Under the pieces are notes generated by a model, which saw only the letters and a list, made by a program, of their open reading frames with translations, did no database searches and had not been told where the DNA came from. The position numbers and the translations under genes were made by a program. Positions 1 through 5,001 of a stretch of DNA of 5,001 nucleotides are shown here, piece by piece. Origin of the DNA: an uncultured Clostridia bacterium (lineage in GTDB: Bacteria > Bacillota > Clostridia > TANB77 > CAG-508); NCBI GenBank assembly GCA_944392065.1, contig CALXVO010000088.1, positions 1 through 5,001 of the forward strand, given 5' to 3'. Every line of letters begins with the position of its first letter. Positions within the stretch are counted from its first letter, which is position 1.

Positions 1-1351
1 TATGTTTTTTACCTCTTTCACGAAGTGGAGTAAGTTTTTCTTTATTTTTCTCTAAATATTTTAATGCATGCTTTTTAGCTTCTTCCTGATCAAATTCTTC
101 ATAATTTTTAGCATATTCTTCTCTCATCTTGGTTTCTGTCTTGCCTCTAGCAAAAGATTTAAAGAAAGATTTAAATACGCCATTCGATTTTCTATTATGT
201 CTGAATCTTTCCCAAAAACTTGTTTTAGTCTCACCTAAAGCTACTGTTGTCGGTTCTGTTAATTCTCCTCTTGCTTGTTTTGAATAATTTTCAAATTCTT
301 GTTGTAATTTTGTTTTATCATATCCATCTTCTCTTGCTTTGTCATTCCATAACTGTTTCTGCACTCTTAATGCTTCAAGTAATTCCTCTATACCATCAAC
401 TTTATCTAAATCAGAATATTTTGCTAAATCTGTTGCTCTCTTGTCTTCTTTCATGTCTAATCCTAAAAATGTTACTAATCTATCTTCCTCTGGCATGTTA
501 TTCAAAGTAGCTTGTACTGCTTTTGCCATTTCTTCAATAGCTGCTTCTATTTTGGTTTTGTCTAATCCATCAATATATTCTTCATCTGTTTTTCCATCTT
601 CCCTTTTATATTTATTTCCATCTTTATCTGTTGCAGTTTTTTCAAATTCTTCTGCTAAACTCTTTCTTTTTTCTTTTAAAGAATTTAATTTTTCTCCTTT
701 TTTTGCTTTATCTTCATCGCTTAAGTTTGGATCTTTTAATTCTTCTTCTAGTTTTTTTATATGATTATTAATTTTTTTCAATTCTTCATATTTTCGCTTT
801 ATTTCTTTCTTTCTTTCTAATCTGCTTATTGGTTCTTCTAGCTCTGCTAAAACGATATCTATATTACCATTTTTACTCTTATAATCTTTTTCCTTTTTTT
901 TCATTTTTGCAGCTATTACATCTGCCTTATTCTGATAATAATTTCGTTGCGCTTCTCCTCTTTCTAATCTCGTAGCTAGTTCTTGATAAGTTTCTGAAAC
1001 AGGATCAAATCTAGTAGATTTATTATCCAGTAGCCTATCAAGTTCTGCTTTCAATTGTTCTTTATATTCGTTGTCATCATCGCGCCCAATTTCTGTATTT
1101 AATAAATTAATTGCTTTTTCATATCTTCTGCTAATCGCAACTAGTACTTTCTCATTTCCGTCAATCCTAATTGCATTAATAGTTCTTATAAAGTTCTTCA
1201 TTGCCCCAGTCTCTGTTGTGGAACCTTTTCCGGATTCGCTATCATAAATCTGTTTGTCCGCTATTATTGCATCAATTAATTCTTGTAATTGTTTGTCTAA
1301 ATTTTCTAAATGCCTATTTACCACAGCTATTTTTCTATCTTCATTTTCCAT
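1..1351 (-). CDS. Long charged coiled-coil protein, function unknown (3' end outside window)
   Basis: An uninterrupted minus-strand frame runs from the ATG at 1351 to the left edge, giving 450 codons without a stop; the C-terminus is missing. The start is set by an AAAGGGG ribosome binding site (1361-1367) nine bases upstream. I do not recognise the family. The protein is strongly hydrophilic and rich in Lys and Glu, with no signal peptide or membrane segment, so it is probably cytoplasmic. Residues about 1-30 and 165-240 have the alternating Leu/Ile and Lys/Glu pattern of coiled-coil helices. Residues about 240-262 are a polar, Asp/Lys/Gly-rich linker. A more globular, helical-looking part follows (about 265-365), and residues about 378-405 form a basic, aromatic patch (SFWERFRHNRKS, then FKSFFKSFARGK) that could bind nucleic acid, membrane or a partner; this is inference. 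It follows the 57-residue gene by 19 bases and is probably cotranscribed with it. That a real gene is present is fairly sure; its role is not known. Confidence 0.85.
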   Translation of the reverse strand, partial: MENEDRKIAVVNRHLENLDKQLQELIDAIIADKQIYDSESGKGSTTETGAMKNFIRTINAIRIDGNEKVLVAISRRYEKAINLLNTEIGRDDDNEYKEQLKAELDRLLDNKSTRFDPVSETYQELATRLERGEAQRNYYQNKADVIAAKMKKKEKDYKSKNGNIDIVLAELEEPISRLERKKEIKRKYEELKKINNHIKKLEEELKDPNLSDEDKAKKGEKLNSLKEKRKSLAEEFEKTATDKDGNKYKREDGKTDEEYIDGLDKTKIEAAIEEMAKAVQATLNNMPEEDRLVTFLGLDMKEDKRATDLAKYSDLDKVDGIEELLEALRVQKQLWNDKAREDGYDKTKLQQEFENYSKQARGELTEPTTVALGETKTSFWERFRHNRKSNGVFKSFFKSFARGKTETKMREEYAKNYEEFDQEEAKKHALKYLEKNKEKLTPLRERGKKH

Positions 1352-1360
1352 CTAAACTAT

Positions 1361-1367
1361 CCCCTTT
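1361..1367 (-). promoter_or_regulatory. Ribosome binding site of the coiled-coil gene
   Basis: AAAGGGG on the minus strand, nine bases before the ATG at 1351. It lies in the 19-base gap after the TAA of the 57-residue gene, so ribosomes finishing the first gene could re-initiate here. Confidence 0.7.
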
Positions 1368-1370
1368 CAA

Positions 1371-1544
1371 TTAGCTATTTGATATAGCGTCTATAATTTC
1401 TAATTTTTCCTTGATTTGTAAATTTAATTGTAAATATCTTTTTAGTTCATCCGTTGTAGCATTTTCAATATCTTCTCTTGATACAGTGTCATTAATTTCT
1501 TGCAATTTTTTTTCTAAATTTGCTTTTTCTTCCAATATACTCAT
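1371..1544 (-). CDS. 57-residue helical protein, function unknown
   Basis: The minus-strand frame starts at ATG 1544 and ends with TAA at 1371. A longer version starting at 1583 is possible but unlikely: that ATG sits inside the -10 box of the best promoter (1582-1587), has no ribosome binding site, and adds an atypical Cys/Arg-rich MLCRCHRKGG segment. The 1544 start has a full AAGGAGG site ten bases upstream. The product is acidic (13 Asp/Glu, 8 Lys/Arg), without Cys, Trp or membrane segments. It reads as two amphipathic helices: MSILEEKANLEKKLQEINDT (1-20) and about 31-54, separated by a short turn at residues 22-30. A helical hairpin that dimerises, or that binds the coiled-coil protein encoded 19 bases downstream, is a reasonable inference from the pairing. 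No family recognised. Confidence 0.75.
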   Translation of the reverse strand: MSILEEKANLEKKLQEINDTVSREDIENATTDELKRYLQLNLQIKEKLEIIDAISNS

Positions 1545-1554
1545 AAATATATTT

Positions 1555-1561
1555 CCTCCTT
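1555..1561 (-). promoter_or_regulatory. Ribosome binding site deciding the 1544 start
   Basis: AAGGAGG on the minus strand, ten bases before ATG 1544. It is the near-perfect complement of the 16S rRNA tail and argues for the 57-residue rather than the 70-residue product. Confidence 0.8.
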
Positions 1562-1581
1562 TTCTATGACATCTACATAAC

Positions 1582-1610
1582 ATTTTAACATATTTTTATG
1601 TCTTTTTCAA
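1582..1610 (-). promoter_or_regulatory. Proximal sigma-A-type promoter of the two-gene unit
   Basis: On the minus strand, -35 TTGAAA (1605-1610), a 17-base spacer and -10 TAAAAT (1582-1587), preceded by TG at the extended -10 position (TGTTAAAAT). Transcription would begin near 1575, leaving a leader of about 30 bases with the AAGGAGG site inside it. Both boxes match consensus at five of six positions, with ideal spacing. Confidence 0.7.
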
Positions 1611-1652
1611 GCTTTTTATGTAAATTTGTCTTTTATTTTCCTAACTTATTAT

Positions 1653-1681
1653 ATCATAACATTATTCTCTTTTTATTGCAA
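1653..1681 (-). promoter_or_regulatory. Distal sigma-A-type promoter candidate
   Basis: On the minus strand, -35 TTGCAA (1676-1681), a 17-base spacer and -10 TATGAT (1653-1658), again with an extended TG (TGTTATGAT). It begins only 17 bases after the trmFO stop, and I see no terminator between trmFO and this site, so trmFO readthrough could also feed the downstream genes. The -35 box lies inside a 10-base perfect palindrome, TATTGCAATA (1674-1683), which could be a small operator or chance in AT-rich DNA. Confidence 0.5.
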
Positions 1682-1697
1682 TATTTTTTACTATTTG

Positions 1698-3338
1698 TCA
1701 TGAAAACGTCATATTTTTGTAATATTTCCGTAACACATTACTTAACTTTTCTATTGCTCTATCAGCTAACTTACCATATTTTACCTTTTTATCCTTTATT
1801 TTTTCTGGTAATTCTGGCAATATTCCGAAATTAGCATTCATTGGTTGAAAATTTTCATTTGGAGTTGCAATGTAGCTTGATAATGCTCCTGTCATAGTTT
1901 CTCTTGGGAAAATAATTTTTCTGTTCAATTTATTATTTTTCTGCAAAGTATCACTTGAACCTCTTTTTAAATCTTCTCCTACTCCTATTTTATTATCTTT
2001 ATTTTCTATTGTACTAACTTGCTCTTGTAATTTTTCATATTGTATCACTGCATTTAGCCCTGCTACAAGTCCTGATGCGATAGATTCCGCATATCCTTCT
2101 ACACCTGTTATTTGCCCTGCAAAAAATATATTGCTATTCTTTTTAAAATGATAGGTTTCATCTAATAATTCTGGGGAATTGATAAAAGTATTTCGATGCA
2201 TCACTCCATATTTGGCAAACTCTGCATTTTTGAGTCCTGGAATTAAACGAAAAACTCGTTTTTGTTCCCCAAATTTTAAATTTGTTTGGAATCCTACCAT
2301 GTTAAATAGGTTACCTTCCCTATTATCCTGCCTTAATTGCACTAAGGCATATGGTCTTTTTCCTGTTCTTGGATCAGTAAATCCTACTGGTTTTAGTGGT
2401 CCAAATCTCAATGTATCTATTCCTCTTTTTGCCATTACTTCTATTGGCATACATCCTTCAAATATTTCTCGTTTTTCAAAATTGTGTAATTCTACCACTT
2501 CAGCATTTACAAGTTCATTCCAAAAATTTTCATACTCTTCTTTATTCATTGGAAGGTTGATATAATTGTTTTCTTCGTTCTCTTTTATTCTTTTCTGCCA
2601 TTCTGATATTTCTTCCTCTTTGCCTCTTTCTTGGCTATATCGATCTCCCCAAAAAGCAATATTCATATCTATGCTTTCTTTTTCAATAATAGGAGCTGCT
2701 GCATCATAAAAGTGTAACCCTTCACTTACTGTAAGCGCTATTATTTCCTTCGATAATGCATCTGAAGTGAGAGGTCCTGTGGCAATTACTACAATTCCAT
2801 CTTTTGCCAATTGTTCAAGAGAATTTATTGGTCTTTCTCGGCATTCTTGTTCATTACTATTTTCTTTTTTTCCTTGCATTAATTGTATTGAAAGTTTTAA
2901 TTCTTCATCATTTTTTTGTTTTGTTCCTTGTCCAGACTTTTCTGTATAGCTAAAATTATCTCCACTTTTTCCTACTTCTTCTCTTATTATTTCCACATTT
3001 TCTAAACTTTCTATTTTCTTAGTTATCTCTTCTGCAAATTTTTCTCTATCCACTGCTAAAGCTTGTCCTGCAGGAACAGATACTTCGTCTGCAGTTTTTA
3101 TTAAAAGTGAATCTAACATTCTTAATTCTTCTTTTAGCAATCCACAAGCATTCGTATGTAAATTCGATTTAAAAGAATTACTACAAACAATTTCTGCCAA
3201 ATTTGTATTCGAATGTGCTGGCGAAAATTTAACAGGTTTCATTTCATATAACTTTACTTTAATTCCTCTTTTTGCTATTTGATAGGCTGCTTCACAACCT
3301 GCAAGTCCTCCACCAATTACACTTATATAATTTCTCAT
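1698..3338 (-). CDS. trmFO: tRNA (uracil-5-)-methyltransferase TrmFO, with three insertions
   Basis: This is a folate- and FAD-dependent enzyme that makes 5-methyluridine at position 54 of the tRNA T-loop, taking the one-carbon unit from 5,10-methylenetetrahydrofolate rather than SAM; it acts in the cytoplasm. The N-terminus carries the FAD-binding Rossmann motif VIGGGLAGCEAA (residues 7-18, Gly 9/11/14). Other family signatures are EIVCSNS (Cys52), SVPAGQALAVDR (87-98), IATGPLTS (185-192), FYDAAAP (210-216), EGCMPIEVMAKRG (Cys296), GFQTNLKFGEQ, YGVMHRNTFINSP (377-389), FFAGQITGVEGYAESIASG (405-423) and NFQPMNANFG (496-505). Cys52 and Cys296 match the two cysteines implicated in the family mechanism. 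At 546 residues it is about 110 longer than the usual roughly 435. The excess sits in three hydrophilic stretches (about 123-178, 235-258 and 435-473), with all core motifs intact. The start is supported by GAGGAG nine bases upstream. It follows the terminator of the 133-residue gene, so it is probably transcribed separately. A related branch modifies 23S rRNA (RlmFO), so substrate is inferred from family. Confidence 0.96.
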   Translation of the reverse strand: MRNYISVIGGGLAGCEAAYQIAKRGIKVKLYEMKPVKFSPAHSNTNLAEIVCSNSFKSNLHTNACGLLKEELRMLDSLLIKTADEVSVPAGQALAVDREKFAEEITKKIESLENVEIIREEVGKSGDNFSYTEKSGQGTKQKNDEELKLSIQLMQGKKENSNEQECRERPINSLEQLAKDGIVVIATGPLTSDALSKEIIALTVSEGLHFYDAAAPIIEKESIDMNIAFWGDRYSQERGKEEEISEWQKRIKENEENNYINLPMNKEEYENFWNELVNAEVVELHNFEKREIFEGCMPIEVMAKRGIDTLRFGPLKPVGFTDPRTGKRPYALVQLRQDNREGNLFNMVGFQTNLKFGEQKRVFRLIPGLKNAEFAKYGVMHRNTFINSPELLDETYHFKKNSNIFFAGQITGVEGYAESIASGLVAGLNAVIQYEKLQEQVSTIENKDNKIGVGEDLKRGSSDTLQKNNKLNRKIIFPRETMTGALSSYIATPNENFQPMNANFGILPELPEKIKDKKVKYGKLADRAIEKLSNVLRKYYKNMTFS

Positions 3339-3347
3339 TTTAAATAT

Positions 3348-3353
3348 CTCCTC
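3348..3353 (-). promoter_or_regulatory. Ribosome binding site of trmFO
   Basis: GAGGAG on the minus strand, nine bases before ATG 3338. The start also places the FAD-binding glycine motif at residue 9, as expected for the family. Confidence 0.8.
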
Positions 3354-3385
3354 AATTTTTAAAGATTATTTTCGATATCTCGTAT

Positions 3386-3414
3386 AGTATATTAAAAAAG
3401 ATGAGGCATATATC
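3386..3414 (-). promoter_or_regulatory. Weak trmFO promoter candidate
   Basis: On the minus strand there is a good -10 box TATACT (3386-3391) between the upstream terminator and the trmFO ribosome binding site. The hexamer 17 bases further up (GATATA, 3409-3414) is a poor -35 box and lies in the terminator stem. trmFO needs a promoter here unless it depends on readthrough, and this is the best I can see. Confidence 0.25.
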
Positions 3415-3443
3415 ACTAGTTAGTTACCAAGTAATATAGCCTC
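3394..3443 (-). terminator. Rho-independent terminator after the 133-residue gene
   Basis: On the minus strand GAGGC (3439-3443) pairs with GCCTC (3403-3407). The stem continues inward by eight more pairs (TATATTAC with GTGATATA), allowing one bulged base and one G-U pair, around a 14-base loop. A run of six T follows at 3399-3394. It begins eight bases after the TAA at 3452. The opposite strand has no T-run after the stem, so it acts towards trmFO only. Confidence 0.85.
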
Positions 3444-3451
3444 GAAGAAGT

Positions 3452-3853
3452 TTAGCTGGGCATTGCCTGTGGGAATGCAAAATCCTTTGAAGGTAATAAT
3501 TCCATCACCGCTTTAGTATTGATTGCGTTTACATCTTCTATAACTTGCATCAATAATCCGTATTCTTGTAAAGCTAGGATTATTGTGTTTTTTTCTATGC
3601 CTCCTTCAAATTCCCCCGCCCTTTCGATTACTTCAACCATCAGGCTGCCCTTAACTGAGTTATAGTATTGCGAGAAATTGATCTGTTTTTCAAAGTCAAT
3701 TCCCGTCTTGACCTTGAAAAGAATGAGTATTTCTCTAAATTCGGTCCATCCGTCTTTTATTTGTCCTTCGTTCATCGTCTCCTCAAGCACATCTTTTACA
3801 TCCTCATCGAAAAAAATGTACTCATACTTGTTATACGGGCTCGACAATTCCAT
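3452..3853 (-). CDS. Acidic 133-residue orphan protein, function unknown
   Basis: The minus-strand frame from ATG 3853 to TAA 3452 encodes 133 residues. An ATG six codons further up (3871) has no ribosome binding site, while 3853 has GGAGG at 3861-3865 with a seven-base spacer, so I choose 3853. No family is recognised. The protein is acidic (24 Asp/Glu, 12 Lys/Arg), without Cys, signal peptide or membrane segment. It has an aromatic N-terminus (YNKYEYIFF, residues 7-15), probable helices around 17-30 and 35-48, a central part including QYYNSVKGSLMVEVIERAG (62-80), hydrophobic helices around 90-108, and a Pro-containing tail (FAFPQAMPS). G+C is about 37% against about 30% around it, with more GAG, AAG, TCG, CCG and ACG codons than the neighbours, which hints at recent acquisition. 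Its own promoter and terminator make it a single-gene unit between a SNF2 gene and trmFO. A small immunity-like or phage-derived protein is conceivable, but nothing in the sequence shows it. Confidence 0.75.
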   Translation of the reverse strand: MELSSPYNKYEYIFFDEDVKDVLEETMNEGQIKDGWTEFREILILFKVKTGIDFEKQINFSQYYNSVKGSLMVEVIERAGEFEGGIEKNTIILALQEYGLLMQVIEDVNAINTKAVMELLPSKDFAFPQAMPS

Positions 3854-3860
3854 TTCCCTT

Positions 3861-3865
3861 CCTCC
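3861..3865 (-). promoter_or_regulatory. Ribosome binding site deciding the 3853 start
   Basis: GGAGG on the minus strand, seven bases before ATG 3853. For the alternative ATG at 3871 this motif would lie inside the coding sequence, which is the reason for preferring the shorter product. Confidence 0.75.
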
Positions 3866-3892
3866 ATTCAAGTTAAAATTTTGAATAACACT

Positions 3893-3921
3893 ATTTTAAC
3901 AGAAATATTAATCAATGTCAA
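3893..3921 (-). promoter_or_regulatory. Strong sigma-A-type promoter of the 133-residue gene
   Basis: On the minus strand, perfect -35 TTGACA (3916-3921), a 17-base spacer and -10 TAAAAT (3893-3898), with extended TG (TGTTAAAAT). Transcription would start near 3886, giving a leader of about 33 bases. It is the strongest promoter by eye in the window. The large inverted repeat at 3938-3998 ends 16 bases upstream of its -35 box and is therefore outside this transcript. Confidence 0.8.
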
Positions 3922-3937
3922 TTTATGTAATTTTTTA

Positions 3938-3998
3938 TGTATAGGAAAAATCGACTTTTATTTGACTTTTCAGTGTTTATAACGATTTTTCCTGTACA
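3938..3998. repeat. Inverted repeat with 16-base arms and 29-base loop
   Basis: Left arm 3938-3953 (TGTATAGGAAAAATCG) and right arm 3983-3998 (CGATTTTTCCTGTACA) are inverted copies with 15 of 16 positions complementary. The odd pair is T-G on the plus strand, so a plus-strand RNA would pair fully, while a minus-strand RNA has one A-C mismatch. The loop holds two copies of GACTTTT (3953-3959 and 3964-3970). Neither strand has a T-run directly after the stem, so it is not a classical terminator. It could be a regulator site, an RNA stem, a processing signal or the remnant of a small mobile repeat. Confidence 0.7.
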
Positions 3999-4080
3999 AT
4001 ACGGCCTAAGTTTCCTTAGGTCGTGCATATTCGCGAAGCGAAATGCTACAAAGTGCGCCCTAAAAGCTTTGCCCCCATTT
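3999..4080. other. G+C-rich hairpin cluster in the intergenic region, possible structured RNA
   Basis: Bases 4021-4080 are 50% G+C in a roughly 30% G+C setting, with no supported open frame. Three hairpins follow each other. At 4001-4024 a 10-pair stem (CCTAAG/CTTAGG core) closes a four-base loop, which reads GAAA (a GNRA tetraloop) on the minus strand and TTTC on the plus strand; the plus strand pairs fully with one G-U, the minus strand has one A-C mismatch. At 4025-4046 GCAT-TTCGC pairs with GCGAA-ATGC, with one bulged A. At 4049-4071 CAAAG pairs with CTTTG around a 13-base loop. I do not recognise a known RNA family. A weak minus-strand promoter candidate (TTACAA 4100-4105, 17 bases, TAAAAT 4077-4082) would start a transcript right at the GGGGGC at 4071-4076. 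It may equally be the 3' untranslated region of the SNF2 gene. The rest of the gap (4081-4149) is AT-rich with no supported feature. Confidence 0.4.
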
Positions 4081-4149
4081 TATCTATAATGTCATTATCT
4101 TGTAACTACATATCAATCTAGCATTTTATTTTTTTATAGAAACATTTAT

Positions 4150-5001
4150 TCAATTAAACAGCTCCATAATGTCTTCCTTGGACAATTTATTAATAAAAGT
4201 CTGCTCTGTAGAAAGCATTGATTTTGCTAAGCTTGCTTTTCTTTCTTGCAATTCATAGATTCGCTCCTCAATGGAGTCTTTGGTTATTAATTTATATACT
4301 TGTACATTCTTTTTTTGACCTATTCGATAGGTTCTATCTGTGGCTTGATTTTCTGCCGATAAATTCCACCATGGATCATAATGAATTACCATATCTGCAC
4401 CAATTAGGTTTAGTCCTGTTCCACCTGCCTTTAAGGAAATTAAAAATACTTTTATTTCCTCATTTGTATTAAATTCCTCAACAAGTTTTATTCTATCTCC
4501 TACTTTGGTTTGTCCAGTTAATTTAAAATACTTTATTTTTTCTTTTTTTAGTTCTTCTTCTATGATTTCTAGCATACTCGAATAACCAGAAAAAAGTAAG
4601 ATTTTATGGCCAGAAGCAATTGCATCTTTTAAGAGTTCTATACATTGATTTAACTTACTGCTTTCTCCTTTGTAGTTTGCTAAAAATAGAGATGGGTGAC
4701 AACATATTTGCCTTAGACGCATTAATAAGGCTAAAATTTTAATTTGGCTTTTTTCAAATCCATTCTCTTTTATTTCTTGCCTTACTTCTTTTTTTGCATT
4801 TGCCATATAGGATAAATATAATTCTAGCTGTTCTCCTTGCATTTCATTATTAAGTACGCTTATTGTTTTATCGGGAAGTTCTGTTAGAACCTCTTTCTTT
4901 GTTCTTCTTAAAATGAATGGTTCAATTAACATTTTCAATTTTTTCATAGCATGTTCATTATTGTCTCTAACAATTGGTAACTCATATATTTCTTTAAATT
5001 T
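4150..5001 (-). CDS. SNF2/Swi2-family DEAD-like helicase, C-terminal part (5' end outside window)
   Basis: The minus-strand frame enters at 5001 and stops with TGA at 4150, giving 283 residues; the ATG at 4947 is internal, since 18 further in-frame codons with conserved-looking sequence (KFKEIYELPIVRDNNEHA) precede it. SNF2 proteins are ATP-dependent double-stranded DNA translocases that remodel protein-DNA complexes. Visible in order are the lobe-junction signature EPFILRRTKKEVLTELPDK (fragment residues about 27-45), LLMRLRQICCHP (92-103), the motif IV region KILLFSGYSSML (133-144), motif V LISLKAGGTGLNL (187-199), DPWWN (209-213) and motif VI QATDRTYRIGQ with its arginine finger (219-229), then the IEERI-x-ELQ-x-RK brace helix. 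These make up the complete RecA-like second lobe. The Walker A/B lobe and any N-terminal SWIM or SNF2-associated domain lie outside the window. It has no operon partner downstream: a 296-base gap and a separate promoter follow. Confidence 0.95.
   Translation of the reverse strand, partial: KFKEIYELPIVRDNNEHAMKKLKMLIEPFILRRTKKEVLTELPDKTISVLNNEMQGEQLELYLSYMANAKKEVRQEIKENGFEKSQIKILALLMRLRQICCHPSLFLANYKGESSKLNQCIELLKDAIASGHKILLFSGYSSMLEIIEEELKKEKIKYFKLTGQTKVGDRIKLVEEFNTNEEIKVFLISLKAGGTGLNLIGADMVIHYDPWWNLSAENQATDRTYRIGQKKNVQVYKLITKDSIEERIYELQERKASLAKSMLSTEQTFINKLSKEDIMELFN

Noticed and set aside
247..764. Two plus-strand open frames (87 and 141 residues)
   Set aside because: They are complementary to the long coiled-coil gene, have low-complexity Leu/Ser/Phe-rich products typical of the reverse of Lys/Glu-rich coding DNA, and lack ribosome binding sites.
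1545..1583. N-terminal extension of the small protein (13 residues, Cys/Arg-rich)
   Set aside because: The ATG at 1583 lies inside the -10 box and lacks a ribosome binding site; the 1544 start has both a proper site and a normal leader.
1598..1834. Plus-strand 78-residue hydrophobic frame, possible small membrane protein
   Set aside because: It overlaps the trmFO 3' end and the promoter region, and its Phe/Leu-rich content follows from T-rich DNA. There is no plausible ribosome binding site.
2179..2949. Plus-strand frames of 128 and 60 residues
   Set aside because: They are complementary to well-conserved trmFO coding sequence.
3668..3982. Plus-strand frames of 104 and 68 residues
   Set aside because: They are antisense to the 133-residue gene and its promoter; no ribosome binding site and no recognisable protein features.
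4053..4060. GTGCGCCC on the plus strand, resembling a group II intron 5' end
   Set aside because: Only eight bases match, the following sequence departs from intron domain I, and no domain V or reverse transcriptase is in the window.
4071..4076. Riboswitch-like GGGGGCAAAGC on the minus strand (some resemblance to a c-di-GMP riboswitch core)
   Set aside because: The surrounding stems and conserved residues do not match, and the nearest gene's promoter lies downstream of the element, so it would not be in that gene's leader.
3938..4080. Retron-like or IS200/IS605-type end, suggested by inverted repeats and hairpins
   Set aside because: No reverse transcriptase, transposase or TnpB-like gene is near, and no specific conserved end was recognised. 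Kept only as a generic structured element.
4218..4472. Plus-strand 84-residue frame
   Set aside because: It is complementary to the conserved SNF2 motifs V and VI, so it is a shadow.

Overview
The window is AT-rich (about 30% G+C in the genes sampled) with codon use dominated by A/T-ending codons (AGA, ATA, TTA), strong GGAGG-type ribosome binding sites, sigma-A-like promoters with extended -10 elements and a U-tract terminator. Together with a folate-dependent TrmFO this points to a low-GC Bacillota, probably a clostridial or related gut-type lineage. TGA is used as a stop and TGG as Trp, so the mycoplasma code does not apply. Species cannot be named from the window.

Every gene I can support lies on the minus strand, so transcription runs from high to low coordinates. 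In that order: (1) the C-terminal lobe of a SNF2/Swi2 helicase (4150-5001, 5' end outside the window); (2) a 296-base intergenic region with a local G+C-rich, hairpin-dense block and a 16-base inverted repeat, function unknown; (3) an orphan 133-residue acidic protein (3452-3853) with its own near-consensus promoter and a clear Rho-independent terminator, a self-contained transcription unit with slightly different codon use; (4) trmFO (1698-3338), the FAD/methylenetetrahydrofolate tRNA m5U54 methyltransferase, enlarged to 546 residues by three hydrophilic insertions; (5) a 153-base intergenic region with two tandem promoter candidates; (6) a 57-residue helical protein (1371-1544) followed after 19 bases by (7) a long charged coiled-coil protein (from 1351 off the left edge, at least 450 residues). 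Genes 6 and 7 look like a two-gene operon.

The SNF2 and trmFO genes are housekeeping or chromosomal-type genes with no obvious functional link. The 57-residue and coiled-coil proteins and the 133-residue protein are not recognised. I see no CRISPR array, tRNA, rRNA, transposase, integrase or recognisable defence system. The least explained parts are the structured intergenic block at about 3938-4076, the orphan 133-residue gene beside it, and the uncharacterised small/large helical protein pair at the left end.
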